DNA of 64,000 nucleotides from Peribacillus asahii (lineage in GTDB: Bacteria > Bacillota > Bacilli > Bacillales > DSM-1321). The notes under the pieces are model-generated. The model searched no databases, was not told the DNA's origin, and saw nothing but the letters and a program-made list of their open reading frames with translations. This document shows positions 41,832-51,513 of this stretch, piece by piece. Within the stretch, counting starts at the first letter, position 1. Every line of letters starts with the position of its first letter. The DNA lies in assembly GCF_003570725.1 (NCBI RefSeq), contig NZ_QWVS01000008.1, forward strand, positions 18,079 to 82,078, in the 5' to 3' direction. The position numbers were made by a program, and so were the translations under genes.

Positions 41832-43202
41832 TTATACGCCTTTTTTATTCAACCTAAATCCGTAATAGCATGCTACAAGCAAGATAATCCAAATTGGTCC
41901 AACGATAAGGGCAATTATTGTGTTTTTAGAGAAAGCCATGAGAACGACCACAAAGGCTAAAAAGACAAGGGCAAAATATGAGCTGAATGGGTACCACGGC
42001 ATTTTGTACTCCAACTTCTTCTTTTCTTCCTTTGTCATTCCTTTTCTATAACGAAGGTGAGAAATCAAAATCGTCGCCCATGTCCAAATGGCTCCAAATG
42101 TAGCAATACTCGTTACCCAACTGAATACCTTTTCCGACACAATATAATTCAAATAGACTCCTATCAATAAAACCACTGCAGATACGATAATTGCAACTCC
42201 TGGTATGCCACTTTTGGTTGTACGTTCAAAGCTTTTAGGTGCTTCATTTTGTTGAGCGAGATTAAATAACATTCTCGCTGTACTAAAGATTCCGCTATTA
42301 CAAGAAGAAAGGGCAGCCGTCAAAACAACAAAATTAATGATTCCAGCGGCCTCTTTAATCCCAATCTGTTCAAACGTCATAACAAACGGGCTTTGCTTAG
42401 GACTTATTTCATCCCAAGGATAAATTGACATGATTACAGTCAGCGACAGAACGTAAAAAATCAAAATACGCCAGAATACCGTATCAATTGCACGTGACAA
42501 CGCTTTTTTCGGATCTTTAACTTCTCCAGCAGTTATCCCAAGCATTTCAACTCCCAAATAAGCGAACATAACCATTTGAAAGGACATCAATAAACCACTG
42601 AACCCATTTGGAAAGAAACCACCATGTTCAAATAAGTTCCCAAAACCAATGGCTACTCCACCATTTCCAATTCCAAAAAGAATGATTCCTAATCCAAGGA
42701 CAATCATAAATATAATGGTAACGATTTTTATTAATGCAAACCAAAACTCTAATTCACCATAAGCTTTAACCGCTAAGAAATTCACAGACGCCATAATGAC
42801 TAATGCTCCTAAAGCCCAAGCCCATTGCGGTGTACCAGGGAACCAGTACTGCATATAAATTCCGACAGCTGTAATTTCCGCCATACACGTAACAATCCAC
42901 AAGAACCAATAGTTCCAGCCAGTAATAAACCCTGCAAGCGGTCCTATATAATTTCTTGCATATCGGCTAAATGAGCCGGCTACCGGGTTTTTAATCGCCA
43001 TTTCTCCTAGTGCTCGCATAATCATGTAAATGACTAGGCCACCTAAAGTATAAGCAATCAAAATACTAGGGCCCGCAAGTTTAATAGCATCCGCAGATCC
43101 TAGAAAAAGACCAACACCAATCGCTGCACCCAGTGACATTAGGGTAATATGCCTTTGTTCTAATCCTCTATGTAATTGTGACTCTTCCCTGCTGTTTTTC
43201 AT
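41832..43202 (-). CDS. amino-acid permease, APC superfamily (ProY/AapA-like)
   Basis: 456 residues with 12 predicted helices. The start LHRGLEQRHITLMSLGAAIGVGLFLGSADAIKLAGPS is the amino-acid transporter family signature, and GGLVIYMIMRALGEMAIKNPVAGSFSRYA plus GWNYWFLWIVTCMAEITAVGIYM strongly resemble the proline-specific permease ProY group; TAGEVKDPKKALSRAI is a conserved loop. The start at ATG 43202 follows AAGGAGAACGAT; an upstream frame start (43229) lacks a site. Single-gene unit. Proline or a small neutral amino acid is the likely substrate, by family only. Confidence 0.88.
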   Translation of the reverse strand: MKNSREESQLHRGLEQRHITLMSLGAAIGVGLFLGSADAIKLAGPSILIAYTLGGLVIYMIMRALGEMAIKNPVAGSFSRYARNYIGPLAGFITGWNYWFLWIVTCMAEITAVGIYMQYWFPGTPQWAWALGALVIMASVNFLAVKAYGELEFWFALIKIVTIIFMIVLGLGIILFGIGNGGVAIGFGNLFEHGGFFPNGFSGLLMSFQMVMFAYLGVEMLGITAGEVKDPKKALSRAIDTVFWRILIFYVLSLTVIMSIYPWDEISPKQSPFVMTFEQIGIKEAAGIINFVVLTAALSSCNSGIFSTARMLFNLAQQNEAPKSFERTTKSGIPGVAIIVSAVVLLIGVYLNYIVSEKVFSWVTSIATFGAIWTWATILISHLRYRKGMTKEEKKKLEYKMPWYPFSSYFALVFLAFVVVLMAFSKNTIIALIVGPIWIILLVACYYGFRLNKKGV

Positions 43203-43366
43203 ATCGTTCTCCTTTGCTTGAATAGTCAATGCCTAATCTGTATGTTACAAGCACAACAAAAAGCGTTTGCACTAATCTATTATACTAAAAAAAGGATTTT
43301 CACAAATGTTTTTTTACTATTTGTAATATAAATAATATTAGTTAAGCTTTTCATGAATACATATAA

Positions 43367-43394
43367 AAGAGCCTTTCTAAACGAAAAGGCTCTT
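43367..43394 (-). terminator. intrinsic terminator after the frameshifted MFS gene
   Basis: Stem AAGAGCCTTT / AAAGGCTCTT with an 8-base loop, followed on the minus strand by TTATATG; about 50 bases after the stop. Confidence 0.75.
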
Positions 43395-43445
43395 CCCTAT
43401 CATTACCTCTTATTTTTCTTATTCGAAAATAAGCAGCTTTAAATC

Positions 43446-44854
43446 TTAATGTTGGTGACGGCTATTCTTAATGAAGAATGAACCAATTAAGCTTAAAATA
43501 GATACAATTAATACAACAATGAACGCATAGTGAACACCATATGCTAGAAAGTCAACTGGTACGTTTGCCCCGTTTTCCTCAATGTATTTGTTTTGTCCAA
43601 TTGTAAACATTGTGATAGCAATCGCAGTACCTAGTGCACCTGCTACTTGCGTTAATGTATTCATTGCAGCTGAACCGTCCGCATACATTTTGGGCGGCAA
43701 TTGGTTCATGGCTTTTGTTTGTGCAGGCATAATTGTCATCGAAATACCTAAGAAGAATACCATTAATAACACAATAATTTGCCATACTGGTGTAGTTGCA
43801 GAAATTACAAGTACAAATAATATTGCACTAATTGTAATTAAAATATAGCCAATACGTGTATAGATTTTTGGCCCCACTTTATCAAAGCTTGAACCTACAA
43901 TTGGCGACATGACAATATTTAACGCATTACCTGGTAACATTACTAAGCCTGCTACAAGGGCTGCATACCCTAATACGCTCTTTAAATATAGTGGAATCAA
44001 AATTGCAACTGATAGAATCATAAATAAGTTACATATCATCAGCACAGTACCTAATGTGAACATTGGGTGCTTAAATACACGTAAATCAATCATTGGTATA
44101 TCCATTTTGAATTGACGTGTAATGAATAAAATTAATGTAACAATCCCTACTAATAATGGTAACCAAACAATTAATTCAGTAATTGATGATTCTGCTAAAG
44201 TCGCAAGGGCGAAAACAATTCCACCAAACCCAATTGTTGAAAAAATTAAAGATAAAATATCAATTTTCGGACGAGATAAATCTGATACATTCTCCATTTT
44301 TGGTGCACCAAATATTAATAATAGTAAGTTTAATACAATCATAATCCAGAAAATATAGTGCCAGCTAGAAACGCTAATAATTAACCCAGCAATTGATGGA
44401 CCTAAAGCCGGACCAGCTGTTAAAACTAATCCAAATATTCCCATTACTGCGCCGCGCTTATTTATCGGGAAAATCATTAATACTACACTAAACATTAGTG
44501 GTAAGAAAATACCTTTACCTAACCCTTGAATTAAACGACCTACTAATAAAATAGGGAATTAGGGGCAATTGCTCCTAAAAGCGATCCAATTAACATAAAA
44601 ATAATAGCCGATGAAATCAACTGTTTTGTAGTAAACCAGCGCATTAAATATGCTGATAAAGGTACTAATACTGCTAAAACTAATAAATACCCCGTTGTTA
44701 ACCATTGAGCAGTACCAGCCTTAATACTGTAGTCTACCATGATGTCTGTCAATGCCATGTTTATAGCTGTTTCACCAAATAGACCGATGAAAGATCCAAC
44801 CATTAAAACTGCAGCCATAAGCTTAGCATTTTTTACTTCGATATGGGAACCCAT
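43446..44854 (-). pseudogene. DHA2-type drug efflux MFS transporter (LmrB-like), broken by one frameshift
   Basis: Two collinear frames make one 14-helix transporter. The first part (44854 down to 44543, 103 residues, GSHIEVKNAKLMAAV... to GSLLGAIAPNS) stops early; the second (44542 down to 43446) continues in another frame, first recognisable as the PILLVGRLIQGLGKGIFLPLMF type segment. One missing T near 44556-44560, where AATTTCCC would be expected and AATTCCC is found, explains the break. The rest has no stop, so the lesion is recent, phase-variable or a sequencing error. The first ATG overlaps the stop of the tetR-type gene (TAATG), so the two are one operon. Confidence 0.85.
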
Positions 44855-45465
44855 TAAAAATCTTCTCCTTTTATGCTAATATACTGACCAATTTGCTGAG
44901 CAACGACGCGCATAGGCTCTGAGGTTTTCTTCATGATGCTCAGCATGATGCTGCCTTCAATTAATGAAGTAAGCATCAGTGCCTTATTTCGGGAAGCTTC
45001 CAATGGTACCCCTCTATTTTGTAATTGATTTGAAATCACTTCTTCAATTCGAGTATATAGGCTACTACATTTTTCACGTACTTCATCACTTACTATACTA
45101 ATTTCACTTACCATGCTGGTAAATGTGTATCCAATGATTTGACCTTTTTCTTCAAACATTCGTATCAATTCAGTAAAAATTGAAATAATCGCTTCTTTAA
45201 AAGATTGATGTTTGACGAAATGTTGTTCCATATCTTTAATGATATCTGATTGCGCTTGTTCTAAGCAAGTAATGAGTAACTGTTCCTTCCCCTTAGGAAA
45301 ATGATGATAAAAAGAACCCTTTGATGTGTTAGTAGCAGAAATAATTTCTGCAAGCCCTACGCTTACATACCCTTTTTCATAAAATAATTTTGTCGCTTCC
45401 GTTACAAATAAAAATTTCATATCCATTTCAAACGTTTTAATTAATTTTTGTAAGATTAACTCCAT
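44854..45465 (-). CDS. TetR/AcrR-family transcriptional regulator (LmrA/YxaF-like)
   Basis: 203 residues. N-terminal HTH: ATKLFYEKGYVSVGLAEIISATNTSKGSFYHHFPKGKEQLL, with the KGSFYHHF recognition helix typical of the LmrA/YxaF/QacR-like group. The C-terminal ligand domain is variable. It precedes and overlaps the efflux gene, so it probably represses the pair until a drug or flavonoid-like ligand binds. The start at 45465 has no clear ribosome site; ATG codons at ~45426 and ~45420 are alternatives and would leave the palindrome at 45462-45480 untranslated. Confidence 0.87.
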   Translation of the reverse strand: MELILQKLIKTFEMDMKFLFVTEATKLFYEKGYVSVGLAEIISATNTSKGSFYHHFPKGKEQLLITCLEQAQSDIIKDMEQHFVKHQSFKEAIISIFTELIRMFEEKGQIIGYTFTSMVSEISIVSDEVREKCSSLYTRIEEVISNQLQNRGVPLEASRNKALMLTSLIEGSIMLSIMKKTSEPMRVVAQQIGQYISIKGEDF

Positions 45466-45480
45466 ACTTCAATCGTATGG
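45462..45480. promoter_or_regulatory. palindrome at the TetR-type gene start, candidate operator
   Basis: CCATAC-N7-GTATGG, perfect 6-bp arms, overlapping the annotated start codon and about 25 bases downstream of a possible -10 (TTATCA). Confidence 0.45.
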
Positions 45481-45535
45481 ATATTTTGTTGATAATGGCG
45501 TTCTGAGAATAAAAATTGAAAAGGCTAAATAATAA

Positions 45536-45588
45536 AAAGCATCAAATTCAAAAGAGCCGGCTAAGACTCAATCTGAAATTGATGCTTT
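45536..45588 (-). terminator. intrinsic terminator of rlmCD
   Basis: Stem AAAGCATCAA / TTGATGCTTT enclosing ~33 bases with an inner GCCGGC, followed on the minus strand by TTATTATTT. Confidence 0.7.
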
Positions 45589-45618
45589 AAAGAAAAAATA
45601 GAGGAAACTAGCTAATCA

Positions 45619-46998
45619 TTAGTTGCCTTCTTTTAAAATGAGTTGCGAGACACACTCCACATGCGCCGTCATCGGGAACATATCTACTGGTTGTAAATCT
45701 GTTGTTTTATAACCGCCGTCTTCAAGGATTCGTAAATCTCTCGCCAGCGTTCCTGGATTACATGAAACATAAACGACTTTCTTCGGTTTCATGTCTATAA
45801 TCGTGTTTAACAAAGATTCGTCACAGCCTTTACGCGGCGGGTCGACGACTAACACATCGGCCGCATTTCCTTCTTTATACCAATCGGTAATCACCGTTTC
45901 CGCTGCACCGACAGCAAATTCTGCGTTTGTGATTTCATTCAATTGCGCATTACGGCGTGCATCTTCAATTGCTTCTGGAACAATTTCAACACCGAACACT
46001 TTTTTCGCTTTTTGAGCTAAAAACAGTGAAATCGTACCGATTCCGCAATATGCATCAATGACTGTCTCTTTACCTGTCAGCCCTGCGTATTCTAATGCTT
46101 TTTCATAAAGTACCTTCGTTTGGTCTGGGTTCACTTGATAAAATGATTTAGCAGAGATTGCAAACTTTACATCGCCAATAAAGTCATAAATCACTTCACT
46201 TCCCCAGAGAATATTCATTTTTTCTCCTAAAATAACATTTGTTTTCTTCGAATTTACATTATGAACAATAGACTTCACATGCGGCAGACGTGCAATTATT
46301 TCTTTCACTACCGTTTCTACAAATGGAATACTGTCTGTTCTTGTAACAAGAACAACCATTAATTCACCTGTTTGTTTTCCATAGCGAGCCATAATATGTC
46401 GGAGTACACCTTTATGTGTTTTTTCATTATAGGCAGGAATATGGAGATCGCTAAAGATTTCCTTCACTGCTTGTACAGCTTCATTAATCACCTGATGCTG
46501 AATAATACTTTCTTTTGTTTCCACAATATCGTGACTGCGCGGCTTAAAGAAACCGGCGATCAACTTTCCATCCTTTTCACCAACAGGCACTTGAGCTTTG
46601 TTACGATAGTGGGTAGGCTCTTCCATCCCGATAATCGGGTGAATCATCACATCTTCTAACTTACCGATTCTAGTCATTACTTCACGTACTTGCTTCTCTT
46701 TGAATGCAAGTTGCCCTTTATAGCTTAAATGCTGAATTTGACATCCACCGTATCGATTTTGATCTTCCATTGATAGATCGACGCGCTCTGGACTTTTCTC
46801 AAGAAGTTCGATCAGGCGACCAAACGCGTAGCCATTATTTGTTTTCGTTACTTTAATTACCGCTCGCTCCCCTGGCAAAGCGTTAGCAACAAAAATCGGA
46901 TAGCCTTCAACTTTAGCTACCCCCGCTCCATCATGGGTTAAATCTTCGAACGTTACTTCTATGTACTCATTTTTCTTTACCGGAATAGTTTTCTTCAT
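45619..46998 (-). CDS. rlmCD: 23S rRNA (uracil-5-)-methyltransferase, RlmCD/RumA family
   Basis: SAM-dependent methylation of uracil in 23S rRNA (U747 and U1939 in B. subtilis RlmCD). 459 residues: an N-terminal TRAM domain (~5-60, [32 protein letters not shown]), a central RNA-binding part with YGGCQIQHL, then the methyltransferase domain with [14 protein letters not shown] (SAM), [10 protein letters not shown] and the catalytic Cys in [13 protein letters not shown]. It matches the position of yefA downstream of dgkB in B. subtilis. Confidence 0.95.
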   Translation of the reverse strand: MKKTIPVKKNEYIEVTFEDLTHDGAGVAKVEGYPIFVANALPGERAVIKVTKTNNGYAFGRLIELLEKSPERVDLSMEDQNRYGGCQIQHLSYKGQLAFKEKQVREVMTRIGKLEDVMIHPIIGMEEPTHYRNKAQVPVGEKDGKLIAGFFKPRSHDIVETKESIIQHQVINEAVQAVKEIFSDLHIPAYNEKTHKGVLRHIMARYGKQTGELMVVLVTRTDSIPFVETVVKEIIARLPHVKSIVHNVNSKKTNVILGEKMNILWGSEVIYDFIGDVKFAISAKSFYQVNPDQTKVLYEKALEYAGLTGKETVIDAYCGIGTISLFLAQKAKKVFGVEIVPEAIEDARRNAQLNEITNAEFAVGAAETVITDWYKEGNAADVLVVDPPRKGCDESLLNTIIDMKPKKVVYVSCNPGTLARDLRILEDGGYKTTDLQPVDMFPMTAHVECVSQLILKEGN

Positions 46999-47165
46999 GA
47001 TTTACCTTCTCTTTTCCTTTTAACTAGCAGTATTTTATCACATCTAGCACTATTCACCAAACTGTTCCTTTTTTCATAAAAATAATATAGAAAGAAAAAA
47101 CTCTCGTACATGATGCATAAAAAAATTGTTTTTTAAGAAAAATAAGGTAAAAAGAGGTGAATATA

Positions 47166-47393
47166 ATGGGATTGTTTAGTGGAATTTCAGCATGGAACGC
47201 AAATCGAATTGAAAAACATCGCGCTAAAATGGAGGAGAAAGGGCTTTGCCCAGATTGTTACGGACGCGGTTACAGCTCCTTTGTGCCGACGGAGTATCAT
47301 TTTTCTGATATTCATGACTGTCCCGGCTGCAACGGTAGCGGCACTTATGCAGATTGGGCAGCAATGAATGGACTAAATGAACAGCAATTGTAA
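47166..47393 (+). CDS. small zinc-ribbon-like protein with CxxCxGxG motifs
   Basis: 75 residues from ATG 47166, 5 bases after AAAGAGGTGA (a GTG at 47157 lies inside that site). Two DnaJ-like cysteine motifs, CPDCYGRGY (~26-34) and CPGCNGSGTY (~50-59), probably bind one zinc ion. The N-terminal SGISAWNANRIEKHRAKMEEKG is a charged helix. It resembles small uncharacterised Bacillus proteins. No function is known to me; a zinc-dependent peptide or RNA contact is a guess. It is divergent from rlmCD and convergent with the acetyltransferase gene. Confidence 0.8.
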   Translation: MGLFSGISAWNANRIEKHRAKMEEKGLCPDCYGRGYSSFVPTEYHFSDIHDCPGCNGSGTYADWAAMNGLNEQQL

Positions 47394-47448
47394 ATAGTCC
47401 ATTCTACTATCTATCATTTATCTATCGATTACTATAAATAAAACCAAT

Positions 47449-47476
47449 AAAAAATACGGTTTCAAACCGTATTTTT
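47449..47476. terminator. bidirectional terminator between the zinc-ribbon gene and the acetyltransferase gene
   Basis: Stem AAAAAATACGGTTT / AAACCGTATTTTTT with almost no loop and T runs in both directions. Confidence 0.85.
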
Positions 47477-48040
47477 TTATGGCAATATTTTCACCATATA
47501 TTGATATTGATGATGATGGATCGTAATCCGATTAGCAATCTTATAGCCTATTTTTGTATAGAGCTGTTGTGCTTTTGTATTATCTTCTTCAACAGCTAAA
47601 GCAATATGCTTGTATCCTTTTGCTTTGGCATGTTGTTCCGCAACCTGAAGGAGTTTCGTTCCGATTCCCTTTCCACGGAAAGCAGGATCCACACATAGTG
47701 TATCAATATAGAAATCCCCTTCTTTTGCTTCCTTCTCCAGCTTAAAGGTTGGGTTATTTGTCAACACTCGTAAGCGAGCAGCTAATGGTTCATCCAATTT
47801 CTCTGTATCTCCGCCATCATAGCCTAACAGTACCCCAGCAACTGAACCATCTATTTCACATACGGTACAATTCTCATAACTAAGTCTATTTCCTTTTTGT
47901 ATAAAGAAATCAGCTAGTACAGCCAAAATTCTTTTTTCCTCTTTTTCGCCCGTTAATGCTTCGGCAATATCTTTAATCGCATCCCGAAATAATCTGACAG
48001 CCTTTTTAGCATCCGCTTGAACAGCTTGTCTAATTAACAT
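47477..48040 (-). CDS. GNAT-family N-acetyltransferase
   Basis: 187 residues with the GNAT fold: the acetyl-CoA motif A DPAFRGKGIGTKLLQVAEQHAKAKGYKHIAL (R/Q-x-x-G-x-G/A), a beta4 segment DFYIDTLCV, and the C-terminal NTKAQQLYTKIGYK segment. Substrate unknown; the composition resembles the YobR/YkkB-like small-molecule or protein N-acetyltransferases. It ends against the bidirectional terminator and starts 12 bases after dgkB, so it is cotranscribed with it. Confidence 0.87.
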   Translation of the reverse strand: MLIRQAVQADAKKAVRLFRDAIKDIAEALTGEKEEKRILAVLADFFIQKGNRLSYENCTVCEIDGSVAGVLLGYDGGDTEKLDEPLAARLRVLTNNPTFKLEKEAKEGDFYIDTLCVDPAFRGKGIGTKLLQVAEQHAKAKGYKHIALAVEEDNTKAQQLYTKIGYKIANRITIHHHQYQYMVKILP

Positions 48041-48052
48041 AGCACATCCCCT

Positions 48053-48967
48053 TTATTGATTCTCTGGATCATCTGCTAACGTATTACGAGGAATAAATAC
48101 TTCAAAATGGCGATATTGATTAACAAATTCTGCCGGAGCCACTCCTCCAAATTCACCGTCTAGATTCAACATCATTTTTTCTTTTGTTGTTACTTTAATT
48201 CGATTAGCCTTAACATAAATTACATTTTTATCATGAACATGCTCACCGCGTATCGCCAGCGTAACGATTCGAACAAAATCAGCAAGATTAGCTTTTTTCA
48301 AAATGAGCAGCGTAAACATGCCATCATTCAAAGAAGCATCAGGTGCTAACTTTTCAAAACCGCCAACTGAGTTTGTATTCGCTACCAAAAATAGCATAAT
48401 CTCGCCTTCAAAAAGCTTTCCGTCATATTCAATCGTTACTTCACTCGCTTTAAATGAAGGCAGCATTTCAATTCCTTTTATATAATAAGCAAGTTGTCCA
48501 AGCATCGTTTTGAGTTTGCTTGGCACTTCATATGTTAGCTCAGTTAGACGACCTCCGCCAGCAATATTAATGAAGTATTTATCATTCATTTTACCAATAT
48601 CAATTGGCATCGTATGTCCATCTGCAATGATATCAGCTGCACCTTCAATCGACTTCGGTAAATGCAAGGCCCGCGCAAAGTCATTCGTTGTGCCAGTCGG
48701 AATAATGCCAAGCTTCGGACGTTTCTCCGCTCGAGCTAATCCATTGACAACCTCATAAATCGTCCCGTCACCACCCGCTGCAATTACCACATCATAACCC
48801 CGCTCAATCGCAATTTCAGCCGCTCTTGTTGCGTCGCCTTCGCCTGTCGTCATATGACAGGAAGCTTCATATCCAGCTGTCTCAAGTCTTGCTAGCACTT
48901 CAGGTAAACTTTTCCTCATCGCTTCCCGTCCTGATGTCGGGTTATAGATTAATCTTGCTCTTTTCAT
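48053..48967 (-). CDS. dgkB: diacylglycerol kinase (DgkB)
   Basis: Phosphorylates diacylglycerol released by lipoteichoic acid synthesis back to phosphatidic acid. 304 residues with the DagK catalytic domain: IYNPTSGRE at the start, AAGGDGTIYEVVNGLA (~63-78) and LGIIPTGTTNDFARAL, later NIAGGGRLTEL and DGMFTLLIL. The length equals B. subtilis DgkB and the place between gatCAB and rlmCD is also conserved. Confidence 0.95.
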   Translation of the reverse strand: MKRARLIYNPTSGREAMRKSLPEVLARLETAGYEASCHMTTGEGDATRAAEIAIERGYDVVIAAGGDGTIYEVVNGLARAEKRPKLGIIPTGTTNDFARALHLPKSIEGAADIIADGHTMPIDIGKMNDKYFINIAGGGRLTELTYEVPSKLKTMLGQLAYYIKGIEMLPSFKASEVTIEYDGKLFEGEIMLFLVANTNSVGGFEKLAPDASLNDGMFTLLILKKANLADFVRIVTLAIRGEHVHDKNVIYVKANRIKVTTKEKMMLNLDGEFGGVAPAEFVNQYRHFEVFIPRNTLADDPENQ

Positions 48968-49199
48968 TTCCCATCATCCTTCAAATAGATTCCATAAATT
49001 ATATGTTAACGTTCCTTTTTTAAAAAAGCAACGCATCCCTTTTTTTGAAAGGCTATGTTAGATGAAGCTGTTGATTTTTGAAAAAATAAGGATCATTAGA
49101 TATCTAGTATCAAACTCCAAAAATACATTATATAGCAATTCATTCCAAAACTCTAGTTTTATTAGTTATAATTGAAGTTTCTTGTTTTACCTAATAAAA

Positions 49200-49240
49200 A
49201 GGGGATGCCCCTAAGAGTTTAACTCATAGGACATCCCCTA
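49200..49240 (-). terminator. intrinsic terminator of the tsuA-tusA operon
   Basis: Stem GGGGATG / CATCCCC continuing into CCTAAGAGTT / AACTcATAGG, followed on the minus strand by TTTTTATTAG. Confidence 0.85.
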
Positions 49241-49252
49241 TTATAAAATGAT

Positions 49253-49477
49253 TTATTTCTTTTTCACCGTAATGGTCCATGAAGCTTCACTTAGTTGTTC
49301 AAAATTGGTAACCGTATGTCCAGCCTCCGCAGCCCAACGAGGTAAGCTTTCAGTTGCTTGTGTACAGTCAAAATTAATCACTAACTCATCTCCTGATGTC
49401 ATTTCTTCCATTACCTTTTTCGCTTCTACTAAAGGGAAAGGACAAACCATTCCTAATACTTCTAAAGTTTTTTTCAT
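49253..49477 (-). CDS. TusA/SirA-family sulfurtransferase (YeeD-like)
   Basis: 74 residues with the TusA motif VLGMVCPFPLVEAKKVMEEM; the Cys in CPFP carries the persulfide. In TsuA-TusA/YeeE-YeeD systems this protein takes up thiosulfate delivered by the membrane partner or passes sulfur on to biosynthesis. It is the second gene after the YeeE-type transporter, 14 bases downstream, which supports that pairing. Confidence 0.92.
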   Translation of the reverse strand: MKKTLEVLGMVCPFPLVEAKKVMEEMTSGDELVINFDCTQATESLPRWAAEAGHTVTNFEQLSEASWTITVKKK

Positions 49478-49491
49478 GTTTTTTATTCCTC

Positions 49492-50559
49492 CTAAGCTGT
49501 TTTAACCGTTGTAGCCGTTGCTGCGCTCTTCTTTGTTTGCGGGCGTACGAAAATAAAGTAAGAAGCTGTCCATGTTCCTAAAATAATAAATACTAATGAA
49601 ACCCATCCTTGCCAAGTCATCATTGCTGTCATCACTAATCCATTACCAATTGAACATCCGCCAGCTAAACTAGCACCAAATCCCATTAAATTACCACCAA
49701 TAAAGCTTTTAATGCTTGTTTTAGCATCTGGCATTCTAAAGCGGAATTCATTGCTTGCTTTAGCCGCAATAAATGACCCAAGAAAAATCCCTAGTACAAG
49801 GAAAACACCCCAGTTAATAACGGCTTGATCCCCTGTCACTAAATATTGAAGAATATTAGCAGATGGAGTTGTTACCCCAAGACCGAACATTCTTCCTGTT
49901 GCTTCACTAAGCGGCCAAGCTAAAAGAGCAATTAAACCGACTAACACCGCTGTAAAAAATGGATGCCAACGTTTTTCAAATAGTAAGTGAGCAAGCCCTG
50001 TACGCTTTGGTTTCATCGTTGGAATCATCACTTTCGGCTTTCTTAATTCTCTTACCACAATCCCAATAACTATAACAACAAATAGAGCAATAAATACCCA
50101 AACTGAAATTCCCGTTGTTTCAGCCATTGAATTAATAGGCGTTTGTACCGCTTGAAAAGAATTATATACAGAAGCTAAAGGACCTGACTTCATCATCGCA
50201 CTCATGACCATATAGCCAAATAGAGCAATCCAGCTCCCAAGAAGTCCTTCTCCTGCACGATACCAAGTTCCAGTCGCACAACCACCAGCAAGCACAATCC
50301 CAATTCCAAAAATAAAGGAACCAATAATAATTGCTAACCATGGAAATACCCCTGCTGAAAATTCAACAATACCAAGTTGAATAAGTGTATATACCCCTAT
50401 ACTTTGAACGGCAATCGCAATTAATAATGCATAAAACATACGATTGTCTTTTGCTATATACATATCCCTAAATCCCCCTGTAAGACAAAAGCGCCCTCTT
50501 TGCATAACAAAGCCAAGCAATGCCCCACAAAGTAAACCCGTTAGGATCATTTGTGACAT
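49492..50559 (-). CDS. tsuA: YeeE/YedE (TsuA)-family thiosulfate transporter
   Basis: 355-residue membrane protein with about 9-11 helices. Two pseudo-symmetric halves each carry the conserved motif of the family: LAGGCATGTWYRAGEG in the first and LAGGCSIGNG in the second, plus an RGRFCLTGGFRD segment near the N-terminus; the cysteines correspond to those that pass thiosulfate through TsuA. The promoter region holds a perfect palindrome over the -10. Operon with the TusA-like gene. Confidence 0.9.
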   Translation of the reverse strand: MSQMILTGLLCGALLGFVMQRGRFCLTGGFRDMYIAKDNRMFYALLIAIAVQSIGVYTLIQLGIVEFSAGVFPWLAIIIGSFIFGIGIVLAGGCATGTWYRAGEGLLGSWIALFGYMVMSAMMKSGPLASVYNSFQAVQTPINSMAETTGISVWVFIALFVVIVIGIVVRELRKPKVMIPTMKPKRTGLAHLLFEKRWHPFFTAVLVGLIALLAWPLSEATGRMFGLGVTTPSANILQYLVTGDQAVINWGVFLVLGIFLGSFIAAKASNEFRFRMPDAKTSIKSFIGGNLMGFGASLAGGCSIGNGLVMTAMMTWQGWVSLVFIILGTWTASYFIFVRPQTKKSAATATTVKTA

Positions 50560-50584
50560 GGTTAATCTCTCCCTCTTAATGCTG

Positions 50585-50634
50585 AGTAATATTATATGAT
50601 ATATAATATTACTTCCTTCCTTTCATTCAGTCAA
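50585..50634 (-). promoter_or_regulatory. tsuA promoter with a perfect 29-bp palindromic operator
   Basis: Minus strand -35 TTGACT (50629-50634), 17-base spacer, -10 TAATAT (50606-50611). A perfect palindrome, AGTAATATTATAT / ATATAATATTACT with 3 central bases, covers 50585-50613 and so the whole -10 and start site. It is typical of a dimeric repressor site, perhaps of an ArsR-type sulfur sensor; no such gene is in the window. Confidence 0.68.
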
Positions 50635-50763
50635 CCTTATTCTATCAATACCTCCAATTACCATATAGCAACTTCAATATTATCCCATGATAACAATTTT
50701 CATGAACAATTTCTTTTAAATCCCTTTTTAGGAATATGATAAATAATTATTATTCATTAACAC

Positions 50764-50818
50764 GTAAAAAGCAAAGAGATTGTTTCCTAATTACTAGAAA
50801 CAATCTCTTTGCTTTTAC
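50764..50818 (-). terminator. intrinsic terminator of the HrtBA-like operon
   Basis: A 22-bp nearly perfect stem (GTAAAAAGCAAAGAGATTGTTTC against its complement) with a 10-base loop, overlapping the stop codon of the ATPase gene, then TTTTTACG on the minus strand. Confidence 0.85.
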
Positions 50819-51510
50819 ATAGTTCCAGTCGCATTCACATTACTCTCTAACGCAAGAACACCATCTGTCATCTTATATACTTTATCAAAGTAACTTATTA
50901 ATCGCGTGTCATGAGTAACAACAATCGTTGTTGTATTCTTATTCTTCGTCTCATTTTTTAATAGCTCCATGACTTCAAACGCTCGATTAGAATCAAGCGA
51001 TGCAGTTGGTTCATCAGCTAAAATAATCGATGGATTACTATACAATGCTTTAGCTATAGCCACTCGCTGACGTTGGCCTCCCGATAAATCGGCCGGATAT
51101 TTATTACGAAGTTCTTCAATACCTAAATCATGATAAAGCTGCTCCAATTCGCCCTTTGTCATGTTGCCCTTTTTTACTTTATCTAAAAGCTTCATCTGTT
51201 TATCTACCGTCAGAAAAGGAATTAAATTAGAAGCTTGCAAAATAAAGCCAATCTCTTGCAGTCGAATCTTTGAGCGCTTCTTCTCATTTAATGGCGTAAG
51301 CTTTTGGTTATTAATAATAACATCACCTGTAGAAGGAGTAAGTAACCCACCCGCAATCGTTAAAAAGGTACTTTTGCCTGAACCGGATGGACCGATAATC
51401 GCGATAAGCTCTCCTCTGTCAGCCTGAAAGTTTGTTTCCTTCAGTGCACTAACTTTTGTATGCCCTGTACCGAAGGACTTCGTTACATGACTTAATTCTA
51501 AAGCCGTCAT
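50815..51510 (-). CDS. ABC transporter ATP-binding protein, HrtA/MacB-like
   Basis: 231 residues with Walker A IGPSGSGKSTFL (~39-50), Q-loop LQASNLIP, ABC signature LSGGQRQRVAIAKAL, Walker B IILADEPTASLD and the H-loop VVTHDTR. It belongs to the LolD/MacB/HrtA class that works with FtsX-type permeases. The C-terminus KVYKMTDGVLALE is typical. Cotranscribed with the permease gene just upstream (3-base gap). Confidence 0.92.
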   Translation of the reverse strand: MTALELSHVTKSFGTGHTKVSALKETNFQADRGELIAIIGPSGSGKSTFLTIAGGLLTPSTGDVIINNQKLTPLNEKKRSKIRLQEIGFILQASNLIPFLTVDKQMKLLDKVKKGNMTKGELEQLYHDLGIEELRNKYPADLSGGQRQRVAIAKALYSNPSIILADEPTASLDSNRAFEVMELLKNETKNKNTTTIVVTHDTRLISYFDKVYKMTDGVLALESNVNATGTM

Positions 51511-51513
51511 TCT

